Source: Hedera helix (taxonomy: Eukaryota; Streptophyta; Magnoliopsida; Apiales; Araliaceae). Taken from it: a stretch of DNA of 64,000 nucleotides. The translations under genes and the position numbers were made by a program. Below are positions 11,196 to 23,352 of this stretch, piece after piece; within the stretch, counting starts at the first letter, position 1; each line of letters starts with the position of its first letter. The stretch spans positions 6,882,108-6,946,107 of the forward strand of contig OX359265.1 of assembly GCA_947179155.2 (NCBI GenBank), in the 5' to 3' direction. Under the pieces are notes generated by a model that saw only the letters and a program-made list of their open reading frames with translations, did not search any database and was not told the DNA's origin.

Positions 11196-13256
11196 GCAGA
11201 ATTTGAGGCTATTCTGGATGGTAAGCAAGCTAAAACTACCGTGTTGTAAGATTGCATGTTTCTTTTCTCTCAGTGATCAGTGTATCTATGTGAGATGTGA
11301 ACAATGAAACAAAGAACTGGTGTAATAATGCCTTCTAATATCTCTCTGTGATAACTGATAAGCCATCTAGCATCTTTTTTCCTATAGAGAACTATATGGC
11401 AGTCTGTGGTTCAAACTTATCTGCTTAAAAAGTGAACTAAAATAAGTTTAGGGAATAATAATAACTCATTAATTATACATAACATTTCAGTATGAACATG
11501 CAATTTAGATTTTTGGATTGAATTATTAACAATGATGGTCGGTAGACACATTATATTGGAGATGTTTTAATAAAATTAATTATCTTAATAAATTAAATTA
11601 TTTTAATATTATATTACTAATTATGAGTTTATAATTTTCATGGGAGCTACAAAAGAATTAAGAGGTTTTCTATTTGTATTGAAAATCATAAGTTATATGT
11701 CAACATTTACTCCATATTGTTTGTATAACAACCCCAGTCTCATATAGGTTAATATGGGATATTTGGATGTGTATATAAGAACTCAAGCTATTATCATTCA
11801 TATATTCAGTCATTACCTTTTGGGTGAGCTTGTGGTGGGCTAAGATGACCCAAGAATATATTATTGAAAAAGTACATTAGGCCTTATTGTGCTATGATTT
11901 GATTCGGACTCGGGATTTGACCCGAGTCGTTATATTATTGGTAACAAAAGACTACCTTTCTCACAAGTAATAGAATCCATGTGTTCGGAGAAGGTGATTA
12001 TTATAATAGAATTATTGTGCATTTCACCTGTAAGCAATAAGTGAAATAATGGCTGCACAAAAGCTTCATCATGTCATCTTCTCTCACAAACGGTTAATCT
12101 AGTCATCTCTCTTTGTTGCAGCATTGCGTTTACATGGTAGCGTCAATGCTATGAGTTTGATTTGCTTTTACTCGCAAAAATTAATTCAATTTTCATTCAT
12201 ACAGGTGAACTCTACTAATAGCTATCTAAACACAAGATCCTGCCTCTATCTCGAATGCTGTGGCACCCAGTATAATGCCTCGCTATTCGAATTTGACATT
12301 AAGATATTATCATTTTTACTTTTTCCAGTTTAACTGAGTGGTATATCGGCTAAAATTCATTGATTTTCTTCTACCCTCTCTCTAAAATCTGTATCTGGGA
12401 AGACCTCGTTTGCCCTTCAAGTAAGTTTTAGTTCTCTCTGGGTCATCTGAAAATGGGCAATATATTCTTTATAGTTTTGGTGATGTTTACTCCATCCTTT
12501 GCCTTCGGACAAGACCAGAAACTTGCGAACATTATAAAATTTTAGTTAGATTCAAAAAGTAGTAGAATTGTTTCAATTGGGCAAATAAGGCTCACATCCT
12601 TGTTTTTTTATTTATTTAGAGAATTGTTATTTCCTTGAGTAAAAATTGATATGTTCATGAGATTTTTCTCACATAGGTGTGAGATTTATTTACTATTGAG
12701 AGTGACCTTGTGGAATTATCACTTTTAATCGTGAAAATATCAATTCCCTTTTTTTACACAGAGCTATTGGTCATGCAAAATGGTGATTTTTAGAGGGAGT
12801 TTTGATTTTAGTTTTTCCTATTATCCTAATATTATGTTTGTGAATTTTAAAAAAGAGAAAAATAAGAGGGTTCGAGAGAAATTTGGAATAATTTATTTAG
12901 TACAAAAAATAAAAAATAAATAGGGGGGGGAGGGGGTAAAATTTCTCCCAAAGTTGGGAAGATGCGAGAGGAAATCAAAAACTTATATAACATTTAAAAG
13001 TTAAAAAAATGTCCCTATATTAGTTTATAAAAAGTAATTGATGAGGGTAAAATAAAGCTATACTATCTTAAGTTAAACATTCCTTCCAAAATTCACAAAA
13101 ACAAGGAAAGATTGTACTCTCTTTTTTTTCTTTCGTAAATTTTAAATTCTCTCTTCATTTATTTTCTTCTCAAACTGAAAATGCTGATCTGCACTATTGA
13201 ATACCCGTTCGGGACTCTACAGTCTAGAAGTTAAAATTTCGTAGGTATGATTTTTA
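11196..13256. other. KDSA downstream region and intergenic spacer
   Basis: The first few hundred bases probably hold the KDSA 3' untranslated region. The rest is AT-rich without a supported gene. Short ORFs here (for example near 12124-12333) have no recognisable content. One palindromic MITE copy lies at 12645-12748. Confidence 0.5.
12645..12748. repeat. Palindromic MITE copy (GATATTTTCAC family)
   Basis: Starts ATTGATATGTTCATGAG and ends GTGAAAATATCAATTCCC, imperfect inverted ends about 100 bp apart around a 'TCTCACATAGGTGTGAG' core. Related copies occur elsewhere in this window (20.5/22.8, 40.7, 43.4, 59.8 and 62.9 kb). Confidence 0.55.
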
Positions 13257-13264
13257 ACTGGGAG
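13257..13264. repeat. Left 8-bp target-site duplication ACTGGGAG of the hAT element
   Basis: Identical to 18189-18196 just outside the right end. No base has diverged. Confidence 0.9.
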
Positions 13265-13267
13265 TAG

Positions 13268-13440
13268 GCATGATCATCGGGCCAGCCTGGCCTGGTCCGG
13301 CCCGGGCTTGGCAGGCCTTGACCGTTGACCAGGCCAGGCCAGGCTTTGACATTTAAGAGACGAGGCCGGATCAGGCCGGGCTTTGCGTGCAAAATGTAAG
13401 CCTGCGTTGGCCTGAGCCCGGGCCAGGCCAGGCCATTTCG
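13268..13440. repeat. Left subterminal GGCC array of the hAT element
   Basis: A GC-rich island in AT-rich surroundings, made of repeated GGCCAGGCC, GGCCGGGC and TTGACCAGGCC units. In hAT elements such clustered subterminal motifs bind the transposase; that role is inferred here from position and repetition. A spurious ORF (13274-13519, minus) arises from the repeat. Confidence 0.75.
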
Positions 13441-13583
13441 TTATTTTTTTTTTTTTAAACCGTTGATGCTTGCAGCCTTGCGTTGCCTTGCCTGGTTGGG
13501 AGTTGAGATGATGGGACAACTGGACAAGTCACGTCACACACTCATTCACGTGACACACACAGTCACTCACATATGAAGTGACA

Positions 13584-13585
<2 letters not shown>

Positions 13586-13645
<60 letters not shown>
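13586..13645. repeat. (TA)n microsatellite
   Basis: About 30 uninterrupted TA units inside the hAT element, downstream of the transposase. A second such tract lies at 14332-14391. Confidence 0.95.
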
Positions 13646-13649
<4 letters not shown>

Positions 13650-14317
13650 TTCTTTTTTGTACCCTCTCTGCCTCTCATTATCTTTTATTTATTTCTCTCT
13701 CTCTCTCCTCATTTCCTTCTCTGACTCACACATACACACAAAAAAAAGCACAAGTCTAACAGCATACATTAAATTTAATACCTATCCTTTATGTATGATC
13801 CAAGTCTTCACACAAAGTGGAGTATACGAGAGAGCTTAAAATCGCCAAAAATGAAATCTGAACGAGAGTAGGAGCGCCTAAATATCAATAATAAATATAT
13901 ATTTTTGTAATTTTTGTATTCATAACAAATTTTACCTAAAATAAAATATAAAACTTTGAAAGGTTATGTAACAATTTTTTTAAACTTTAATCTATGAAGT
14001 TTTGAACACAAATATAAACGTGATTTTTAAATATATTATATTTGAAATTTAATTATTTAAATATATTCTTAATATAGTATCAAGTTATTATAAGAATTAA
14101 GATGTTATGCTTCTGCTAGTCTGCTTGAGGACCGAGGTGCTCAAAAGTCAAAACTACAAATTCCTTCATAAGCTTAGTGAAATTGCAAACAACATTATTC
14201 TTCTAACTGATTATGACCTCCTTGAGGTGAAGCCGTTCAAGCAGTCTTGAGGTAAAAAAATATTATTAAATTATATAAAAATAAATTTTATATTAATTTA
14301 AAACAAATATTTTTAAA

Positions 14318-14331
<14 letters not shown>

Positions 14332-14391
<60 letters not shown>
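14332..14391. repeat. (TA)n microsatellite
   Basis: About 30 uninterrupted TA units between the transposase stop codon and the left end of the hAT element. Confidence 0.95.
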
Positions 14392-14393
<2 letters not shown>

Positions 14394-14616
14394 TCACTTT
14401 CAAAACATAATGTGATCCATCCTTATTAAAAAAGAACATAAAAATTGATGTATTTATTAAAAGTAATGTAACACAAGTTTATAAATTACAACTTACAATA
14501 ATGAATAATTATAAATTTATAATTTTAAAGTATAACTTAAGTAATAATTAATTATTCTTTGGTTACAAATATTTGTCTTCAAAATTTTAAAATACATGTC
14601 TTCAAATTTTCAATAT

Positions 14617-16620
14617 TTATGGAATTGAACTTTCAACAGTTTCTGTTCCGACTTCGAGATCTTCCGAGCTATCTTGATCGTCTATTACGTCTTGTATTCT
14701 TCTTTGCGCGACAAGATAATCTCTATAGCAAATGCATATTTCCAACGATTCTGGATTAAGTCTGCTTCTTTTTTCATCTAATACTCTGCCAGATAAAGAA
14801 AAACAAGATTCCGAAGCTACGGTACTAGCTTGGATAGTTAGTAAATCACGGGCCATCGCGGCCAAAGTAGGAAATTGTCGTTTATGTTTATTCCAGAAAG
14901 CGAGAATATTAAAATTTTCAAATTCTTCTTCGGTCATAAAACTCCTAAAATCGGTACTACAATATAAACCAAGTTCGTTTAAACTACTCGTGTGCGTTGA
15001 AGTTTTTGGTTTCTTGGATAGTGTTTTTAATAAGTTGGCATATTTAGAAGATGAAGGGGCAGGGGGCGGTGCACGTATAGATGTACAATATACAGATTCA
15101 TACAATTTATAAAATTCAGTAAATGTATTATTAAATTTTAATTTAAGGTTATCAATATTACTAGTACCTATATTTTCAACTATATCTTCCAAAATACTTT
15201 CTACACCTTCTAATTTTATAATTGGGTTTAATGCAGCAGCACAAGTAATAACAGTTGGCATGTCTTCAAAGTATTTTTTAAATTTTTCTTCCATTGACAA
15301 AATAAGGGCAGACCAAATTTCATTATTTTTAAATTCTTTAAAAACAACTGATATTTCTAAACATGCATACAAAACATGATGAATTGTAGGATAATAAACA
15401 GCAGATAATATTTTTGTGTGTTTTTTAAAAACTTTAAGAATCCTTAAAAGTTGACCAAGTAGATCCCAATCTTCGTTTGTTAATTCATGAACTATCAAAG
15501 TATTATAAAACTCCATAAGTATATTTTAACGTTTATAGACATCTCTAAACATATCATATGTACTATTCCACCGAGTGTTATTATCAAATTTTACTCTTTT
15601 AAATTTTTCTCCTCTTGCATGACAAAAATGTTTAAAATTTTGCATTTTTCTATTTGAACCATACACACACGTAATCATATCACGAATTTTAGATATAGTC
15701 ATGCCTAAATAATTGAATCCGGATTGAACAATTAAATTTATTATATGACAAACACATCTAACATGAAAAAATGCACCATTTATTACAGGTAACAAATCAT
15801 TTTTTAACATGGTAACAGCACTAGTGTTATTGCTTGCATTATCTAAACTAATACTCATTATTTTATTTTTAATTTTAAAAGTTCTAATAATCTCCATAAT
15901 TTGAGCATATATTGTTTGACCAGTATGAGGTAATTCAAAAAATTCAAAACCTATAATTCTTTTTTGCATAACCATTTCAGAATCTATCCAATGAGCAGTC
16001 ATACAAATATAGCTAACTCCAGGTTGATGATTAGCAGACCAAATATCACTACTTAAACTAATTTTACCGTCAAAATTGTCAAAATAATCAATTAATTCTT
16101 TTTTTGCTTTATTATATAATTTAATAGCATCACGTTTAGTAGTCATTCTACTTACTTGTTTATATTTCGGTTGTAATCCGGATTGAATGTACTCGGTACA
16201 ACGCTGATCGGCAAAAAAATTGAACGGGAGCTCCTTCGCGATCACTAGTTTGGCTTGCAACTCTTTTTCTAATATTTGATCATAACTCCAACTGTGACCA
16301 GAACGATCAATTTGTGCTTGAGAGCTTTCATCGGTTAGCTTATGCCTTTGCAAACACGATTGATAGTGTCGCTGTAGTGTATTATTGCCTTTAGTACCAA
16401 ATAAGGAGTTGCATATTTTGCATTGAGCCTTTTTAATACCATCGGCAACCCACACTTCGATGAAATGTTCCCAAACTGGCGCTGTACGTTTGTTTTGCTC
16501 ACCAGTAGGACGTGGAAATAACGGACTCGAACTCGTTCCACTATCAACCCGAATGCTATTTTGGTCGTTTTGAATAAATTGTGGCATTTGTGATCCGGAT
16601 GCAGTGTTGGAAGAATCCAT
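14617..16620 (-). pseudogene. hAT transposase (BED zinc finger, RICESLEEPER/DAYSLEEPER-like), one in-frame stop
   Basis: The frame runs from ATG at 16620 to 14617, about 667 codons, interrupted only by TAA at 15528-15526 (codon 365); no frameshift is needed. The N-terminal part has a BED finger (Cys67, Cys70, His85, Cys89). The RNase H-like core shows Asp192 in SSDIW, Asp260 in SLDNASNN and the CHIINL motif near 291. After the stop comes the conserved C-terminal region with ASESCFS (catalytic Glu at about 604) and the dimerisation block DEKRSRLNPESLE. A host-domesticated gene is unlikely because the terminal repeats and target duplication are intact. The stop may be real decay, a sequencing error, or sit in an unrecognised intron. 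Confidence 0.9.
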
Positions 16621-17939
16621 TATATTGTATTAAAATATAATAACAATGGGTGTACAAATATAATAATAAAAAGTATAATAAAAAAAATGTATTACTAATA
16701 CCAATTGAGATTTATAATAATAACAATTGAAATTTTTTGGAGAGAAAATTATTGCCTCAATGTTGAGAGAAATGAATGTTAACAGGATTGAAATATAATC
16801 AATTAATAATAACAATTGCGAATGTAAAATATAATGCACTAACTTCATTTTATACACAACAAAAATATATCTGTTAATTAACTAGTCGGTAAAAATTTGA
16901 CCGTTTTTTTTTGTGCAGGTAAGTAGGTAACGCAGGAGAAGGCCAGAGACTCAGCCACTCAGGGAGTAGGCCTGCAGCTGAAACTGACAGGCTTCAGCCG
17001 TCAGCGTCAGCAGCAGAAGTCTTGCACGCCAGCAGCACTGCCAGCACGCTAGGCAAGCATTCGCACGTCAGCAGCAGCGGTTTTCCATGCAAAATTTATG
17101 AGTGTATTTATATCATGCAATTTTATGCAACGATTTTTGAGAACGGAGATTGGAATTTTATGCAGCGGTTTTTATGTAATTTTTATGTCTCATGGAGACG
17201 GGAGAATTTAGTAAGGGATGGTTATTAAAAGAATTTGGTAAGGGATGGTTATTAAAAGAATTTTGTCTCACGGAGATGCAATTTTTGAGTTTTTTCATGC
17301 AATTTTTATCAGAGCAACGATTTATTTATGCAAGTGTTTTTTGTTCGTCCAATATATAATATATCTATTAAAATAAATTAAATATATCTAATATAATATA
17401 TTTTTAATTTTATTAAATATATTTAATAAAATAATTTTAAATTTTAAAATTAATAAATTTATTTTATTTGTAAAATTATAAAATTAGTACCGCTAATTAT
17501 AAAATTAATACCGTTCATTTATTTTAAAAAATAAAATAAATGATAACATTAGTAGTGTTAATTATAAAATTAGTACCGTTAATTACAAATAAAATAAAAT
17601 ATAAGTTAACGGTACTAATTTTACACATATGAAAATTGATATACAATTAGCTCACTATTGAGTCATTGACTATTCCACGGATGTGACTTTACAATAAGTT
17701 GGTACTTGTGTTCCTGAGTCTTGACTAGCTAGAAGCCAAGAATTAAGATATTGTTCAATCTATATAGTATATACATACAACTATTCCTAGCCGTTAGAGC
17801 AATTATTTGTGTATTGTTTAAAATATTGTTCTCTTCATTCAATGCTAAATAGTCCATACATGTATTTTAATGTCTGCAACTCTGCATGCCTTTATTAGCT
17901 AGCCGCTACAGCAAAGTATTCCTGCTACCGTTGGCGTTG

Positions 17940-18188
17940 CAGGCCGGGCCGGAGAGTGGTTTGGGCCGGAGGCCGGGCCAGGCCGGTCCAGACCTCGGGC
18001 CACGGGCCAGGCCGAGTTTTCAAGGAGGCCAGTCCAGGCCGAATCAGTGAACTAAAAAGGGGGTCTGCGACTGGCCTGACAGGCCGGGCCAGGCCGGTCC
18101 AGGCTTTGACCAGGCCGGTCGTTGACCAGGCCGGGTCAAGGCCGGACCAAGGCCGGGTCTCGGGCCTCAGGCCTAATGTGCACGCCTA
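17940..18188. repeat. Right subterminal GGCC array of the hAT element
   Basis: About 250 bp of GGCCGGGCC, AGGCCGGTCC and GTTGACCAGGCC units, the counterpart of the left array. It is longer than the left array and ends at CACGCCTA. The ORF across it (17956-18189, plus) is a by-product of the repeat. Confidence 0.75.
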
Positions 18189-18196
18189 ACTGGGAG
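18189..18196. repeat. Right 8-bp target-site duplication ACTGGGAG of the hAT element
   Basis: Identical to 13257-13264. Together they define the element borders at single-base resolution. Confidence 0.9.
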
Positions 18197-20492
18197 GTAA
18201 ATTAAACACTGCTCTCCTTATAAAAGAAAAGGACATTTGGATCTGAGGAACAAAAGTGAAAATAAAATAACTCATTTTTATGAAATAAAAATAAATTGTA
18301 TTTGGTTGTTCTATTAAAATTAAATGAAATATTTTTATTTTTCTCAAATTTATTTTTTGGGAGAGAATATGGAATGACTTATTTTAGCCGGAATAAAATG
18401 AATCATTCTACTTTTCATTTTATTCCTTACTCTATTCCGTTCATTCACTCATTTCATTCATTCAATTCAAACGTAGCATAATTCTTAACTATATTTGAAT
18501 TGGAGGAATGAAATTGGAGAATGAATAAAATTAAGAAGGGAATGGAATAAAGAGTGAAACGATTTATTCCATTCTTAAATGGGATGAGTTACTTCATACT
18601 CTCCCCTAAAGAATAAAATTCCAGTGGCATTGGTTTCTTTAAGCAGCCTGGCTGAGGAGAAAAAATGCTTCACAACCTTGAGGAAGTCAATTTCCTCATC
18701 CGTGACATATTTATATACAATTCTCATAACCTCATGATAACCAGGATAAGAGACTTGATGGTTTGTGCCAAGAAGCTGATTGAAATAAGTAGCAGCTACT
18801 TCTTGAATATTTTCATCATCTGTAACAACAAGATTCAAGATTCCCTTCAACATCTTCAATGGAGAGAATTTTATTGGAATTCCATTTGCCTTTAACTTTT
18901 CTAAAAAAGAATTTAGAGTTTTTATCACCATGTAAAAAAGAAAAAAGTCATTATTAGAAGAGAGCCAAATGTTAGTATTATCTCATAATTGTTTATTTCA
19001 TTTTTTGGTGTGAAACATAGGAAAAATATTTTCAGCAATAGTTTTAGTTTGCTAACCGACCATTTCTAGCAAAATATTTGTCCTCAAACGAAGGGAGATT
19101 TGCAAAAGGGAGAGACAACATATAGAATTACCCGAAGTAGGACCGTCAATGGGTTAAATTAGAGTAAATTATACTCGGATCAAATATAATTCACTTAGTG
19201 TGATAATGAATCAATGATATGATTCATTATGTAATAAATCATTAATATGTGCTATGATCAATTTGATCCAACAATTCGGATCACGAGCTAAATCGATCCA
19301 TTTAAAAGAAAAAAAAATATTTTCACAATTATATTATTATTTATAAATTATATTAACTTGTGAAATAATATCACTTAATATTTCTAAACTTTTTAGTTTT
19401 TCACTTTAATTTTTTTGAACTTTCTCTCACTAATTTTTTTTTCACTTTCTCTATCTAAAAAATTCAATTTTTTATGTTCAAAAATCACTCTCTCTTAAAA
19501 TTTAACTTAATATAAATACAAGATATCTATACAAATTCACTTAAAGTAAACCAAGATTTATACAAACATTTTATTAAAGATGAAACAGTTAAAACAAGTT
19601 GTGCACGATTGGAGTACCGAATAAAGCTTTTTTTATCCATTAATCACTTTTTACCCTTTGTAGGGATTTGACTTCCTCTATTATATTTTCCCTCTAATTT
19701 CTATAAATACACTAAAAATTTATATTTTAAATAAATATAATTGAAATCAACGTTTATAATTTAATTTATAATATTGAGTAGCACTATTAGTTTAAAAATA
19801 AAAATAATCCGACATTTTTTATCATTTGATGAATCTAAGTATTTTTCATTACAGTTTTAATGATCATTTTTTTTCATTAATTTTTAACGATAAAAGCATA
19901 TTCAATGATTTTAATTATTTTATAAAATTGATAATGAAATATCTTAAACATAAGTGGACTTTTACTAACAAATAAAATAAAAAATAATATTCTGAACTAA
20001 ATTGAAAAAAAAAATGTAACAAAGGAGAGGCAAATTGTCTTTTTAGCCTTTAACCACTTTTTATATATCTCACATGTTGAAGTACGCAATCTTTTAATAT
20101 CACCAAAATTATAATATTTGTATTACATGTTGTAACTTGAATTTCAAAGTACACATTTTTGTTGATTTTTTTTTGATATTATTAGTAGGATTTGTAAACT
20201 TTAGTTATGTATTTTAAATGTTATTTCTAAGATAATAAATTATTAGTTTAATAAGAGTAACATAATAATAATTATAATGATAAATAAATGGATATCGAGT
20301 CGTTTAATAATATCATTATTATTAGAAAAGAACTTTCTTATGAATAAAAAGAAGGGAAATGAGTCTCTTTTTTAGGAATAAAGGGAGAACTATTTTAATA
20401 AAAATATAATAGGAACATTGTTAGTGAGATGATTTACTTAATACATTTTGTGCATTTTTCTTATAATGTACTTTCATAAAAAAAAAGTATGA
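18197..20492. other. Repeat-rich AT intergenic spacer
   Basis: Contains GAATGAATC/ATTCATTC-rich stretches near 18370-18580 that look like decayed inverted-repeat elements, then the LINE fragment at 18575-18931. From 19100 to 20490 the sequence is AT-rich and no gene is visible. Confidence 0.5.
18575..18931 (-). pseudogene. LINE retrotransposon reverse transcriptase fragment
   Basis: The 118-codon ORF contains NIQEVAATYFNQLLG, the segment that precedes the RT domain in plant LINEs, then VTDEEI, then directly VVKHFFSSARLLKETNATGI. In intact elements VTDEEI and the FFxSxxLLKxxNAT segment are separated by a stretch with the KAPGPDG motif, so an internal in-frame deletion is inferred. Endonuclease and catalytic YADD are absent. 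A remnant. Confidence 0.6.
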
Positions 20493-20601
20493 TGAAATTG
20501 ATATTTTTACGTGTAAAAATAATATTTTCACACGAATATATTTTACATAAAGAAAGTGATATTTTTACAAGGATTTTTGATATTTTTATATGAAAAATAT
20601 T

Positions 20602-22764
20602 TGTCGACGCCGAGATTTTCGTCGTCTCGTTATTTTTATTATTAAAAGTCCCTTTCCAATTTTAGCCTTTTAGATTAAGATGTGATTTTTTGAAAATGGT
20701 CGGCTTGAATGTCGACGGGTTTTGAAAGATCGATTTTATGATGAGCCAATTGACCAGAGTCGCCAGTTGGTATATTTGAAATGGATGTACCAACTCATCC
20801 GAATTTTGTTTTTTTGTAATCGCTGGCTCATATGTGACTCCGAGTTAATTGGTCCGCAAACCGAGATTCATAGAGTTCGGGGGCTTGCTTAAGCGAGGGG
20901 AAGGTGTTAGGCACCCCTCGACTTCCGTGAAATACGGTTACCGCAATCTCGATGTTTTCCTATCCTTTTAAATTTTAAAATGTGTGCGTTGCCTGTGTGT
21001 GCGTGCGTGCCTAGGTGATGTTTGTAGTGACTTTTTGCATAAAAGTTGCTTTGATTTTATATGGCAAATGTGTTTTGTCGGGAAAGCGTTTAGGCGTCTT
21101 TTGACCCAAATGACGAGGTTTCGCTTTTTATAAGAAAGATTGATTTTATTTTCGAAAACGTTGAGGGTTTTTTATTAGATGTCATTTTAGAAAACAATAG
21201 TTTTAAACTTTTGTCAAATAGGAATCGAGACTATACATTGCCTTCTAACAGTTAATATAAATAAAATGAGGGCAACTTCTAGAACTCTTTAACCCTATGC
21301 ACAAAGTTTAATGAAAACGTTTATTTATTTTTACGAAAACATCTTTTATGACATTTTAAAAACCAAATGTAGCATTTTCGTCAAACAAGGATCAAAGTTT
21401 CGCCAATACTCTTAATTTTATAACCTCGTGTGTCTAATATCCTAATTTGATCACTTTTACAAAATCTTCGTTATTTGTCTTATTTTTGAAAAACCATTGT
21501 GGTGTCGTAAATTAAAACAAACATCCCGAAACGTGTCGGGGCTATCCACGGGCATGTGAGCCATCCGGACAACCCCAAACACCCACAATCACATACTTTA
21601 TTATTACGGGGCCTTAACCCGATCCCGATTCGGTATCGCTTTAAGGCCCAATATTACATTTATACAACCACGAATCCCACATGATGATTACATATACCAA
21701 AATTGTCCATCATCGGGATTTGATCACGAGGATCTCCTCCCTAGGCTCACATTCACCTAAATCGTTGCACAACCATCACTAAACCAAATCTAACGAGATT
21801 TAACATTGCTATCACACTATACAATCCAAATATCACCAAATCAACACTACGCATTACTTATAACCATAACGAACGAAAAATCACCATACGGATATCATCG
21901 GGGCGTTAGGAGGAATTATGTTCCGATGGAACCCTCGCTAACGACACCTAATCCACGGATCATCGTCATTACAACAAAAACTATATCAAATAACCAATCA
22001 CAATGCTACATTAACCATACAAGCCATATAAACTCAAAAAAAAATCCTTTTCACCTTGCAAAATGCCGCCTCAAGCTTCTATAACACGAAATAGATTACA
22101 CCACAAGATTACTAACCAATGAACACAACAAATGAGATATATTGCTTGAATCTAACAAGCAAACTCGACCTCTCTCTCTCTTCCCCGCGATCTCTCTCTC
22201 TCCTATTTTCTTTTTCTTTTTTTTCTTCTTTTGCTCTCGGGTGGAAGAAATGGCGATCTATACTGGTTCAGCAGGCAGCCGCAGATGCATCTGCGGCTGC
22301 CTGCTGTGGCCGTCTCCTCGGCTGTCGTGTGCCGCCCTCGAGCCGCGCAAAGGTCTTTTTGTCGGCAGCCGCGATTGCATCCGCGGCTGTCCGGCTCATT
22401 TTTCTCGAATTTCGTGTCACGCGGTACTAACTCGCCAATTTCTGCTGTATTCTTTTGGAATGCTGTTCCTTGATACATGAATCAATTCTGGGAATGGTTT
22501 CCCGGCATCGAGACCCCACCCTAATGCTGTAATTGCCGTGGTCCTTGGCCTTCTTTGGCGATCGCATCGGGCTTTGTCTGGATTGCCCGTAGGTCTCGCC
22601 TCAGATGACTCAATTCTCGTTTTGCGTTTTGACAGCCTTGATCGTAAGCCGTGGTGGGAACTGCGTTTTGGCGCCCACATCTCCTCTTCGTATGTCGGGT
22701 CAATTGACGATTTTGCCCTCCTGTCAGGGTTAGTGTATACAAGTGCAAAATTTAGGTGTCTACA
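20602..22764 (+). mobile_element. Solo LTR, about 2.16 kb, Ogre/Tat-like
   Basis: The ends are TGTCGACGCC... and ...GGTGTCTACA, which are imperfect inverted repeats. The flanking 5-mers are ATATT and GTATT, four of five identical. No gag-pol coding sequence lies between, so this is a single LTR left by recombination. The stretch near 20880-20920 (GGGGAAGGTGTTAGGCACCCC) is a motif I associate with plant Ogre/Tat elements. The 3' part (22120-22480) is unusually GC-rich and palindromic; the ORFs there are by-products. Confidence 0.6.
22269..22306. repeat. Perfect 38-bp palindrome in the solo LTR
   Basis: The left arm CAGCAGGCAGCCGCAGATG is followed directly by its exact reverse complement, with no spacer. 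A second, imperfect version (GGCAGCCGCGATTGCATCC and beyond) lies at about 22363-22393. It could form a cruciform or RNA hairpin. Confidence 0.9.
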
Positions 22765-22927
22765 GTATTATTATAAGTCTATAACGATAGTTTATATATA
22801 AAAATATAAAAAAATTCTATAAAAATATCACTTTCCTTTGCATAAATATGAAGAGTTCATTTATTATTCACGTGAGACAAATCACGAAAAAATATTATTT
22901 TTTTTATATAAAAATATCAGTTCCCTT

Positions 22928-23352
22928 CAATTTTTATTTAGGGATTATTTACTATTTCAGCCAAGGGCAGAGAAAAGAAAAGGGAAGGAAAGAAAAGAAT
23001 TCGTTGAGAGTAAGGACAGTTATGTAAAAAACCACTTAGTCGATTCAAACTGTTAGCCGCCTTGGTTTTGAACTCATTCTTTTAGCAACGGTAGAGTTTT
23101 CTTACAATTTATACATTACAATAATCCCCTTCTCCCTCTCCTTGAAGATCGGAAGAAATACTTGCTAATGGATTCCTTCAGGGTAATCTTCAGCACTTTA
23201 TCAAATTTATTTAATTTTTAGAAATCATTTGTGCTCATAATTTTCTACAAATTTTTAGGAAACTTGAATCGGCGGAGAGAATCCTTCTGAACTTCCTTTC
23301 TAACTATTAATCGAATTCGGAATTGCCAAGAAGAAGTAGCTACAAGAACATT
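22928..23352 (+). promoter_or_regulatory. Upstream region and 5' leader of the cyclin B3 gene
   Basis: The stretch from about 23100 contains pyrimidine-rich leader sequence (CCCCTTCTCCCTCTCC). An upstream ATG at about 23168 (ATGGATTCCTTCAG, followed by a possible GT donor) may belong to a leader exon. No separate gene is seen. Confidence 0.35.

Larger units (their letters stand above)
13265..18188 (-). mobile_element. Complete hAT transposon (4.92 kb) with GGCC-rich subterminal repeats
   Basis: The ends are TAGGCATGATCATCGGGCC on the left and, read inwards from the right, TAGGCGTGCACATTAGGCC. They are flanked by a perfect 8-bp duplication ACTGGGAG (13257-13264 and 18189-18196), the hallmark of hAT insertion. 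Inside each end is an array of GGCC, 'GACCAGGCC' and 'GTTGACCAGGCC' motifs. The centre encodes a minus-strand hAT transposase. Two (TA)n tracts and a CAG-rich patch (about 16920-17085, upstream of the transposase) are the other notable contents. The exact target duplication suggests a fairly recent insertion. Confidence 0.93.
20493..22927. repeat. Palindromic MITE copy (GATATTTTCAC family), split by the solo LTR
   Basis: The left piece (20493-20601) holds GAAATTGATATTTTTACG and TTTTCACACG. The right piece (22765-22927) holds TTCACGTGAGACAAATCACG and ends AAAATATCAGTTCCC. The inserted LTR (20602-22764) separates them. Assignment to the family rests on the terminal motifs and is less secure than for the uninterrupted copies. 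Confidence 0.4.

Noticed and set aside
13274..13519. 81-codon minus-strand ORF rich in Ala/Pro/Arg, and a similar plus-strand ORF at 17956-18189
   Set aside because: They arise from the GGCC subterminal arrays of the hAT element, which read open in several frames because they lack AT-rich stop codons.
14732..15112. 126-codon plus-strand ORF
   Set aside because: A shadow of the hAT transposase coding strand, which carries the conserved motifs.
22119..22748. Overlapping ORFs of 75-112 codons on both strands
   Set aside because: They lie in the GC-rich, palindromic part of the solo LTR and overlap in several frames without any recognisable protein motif.
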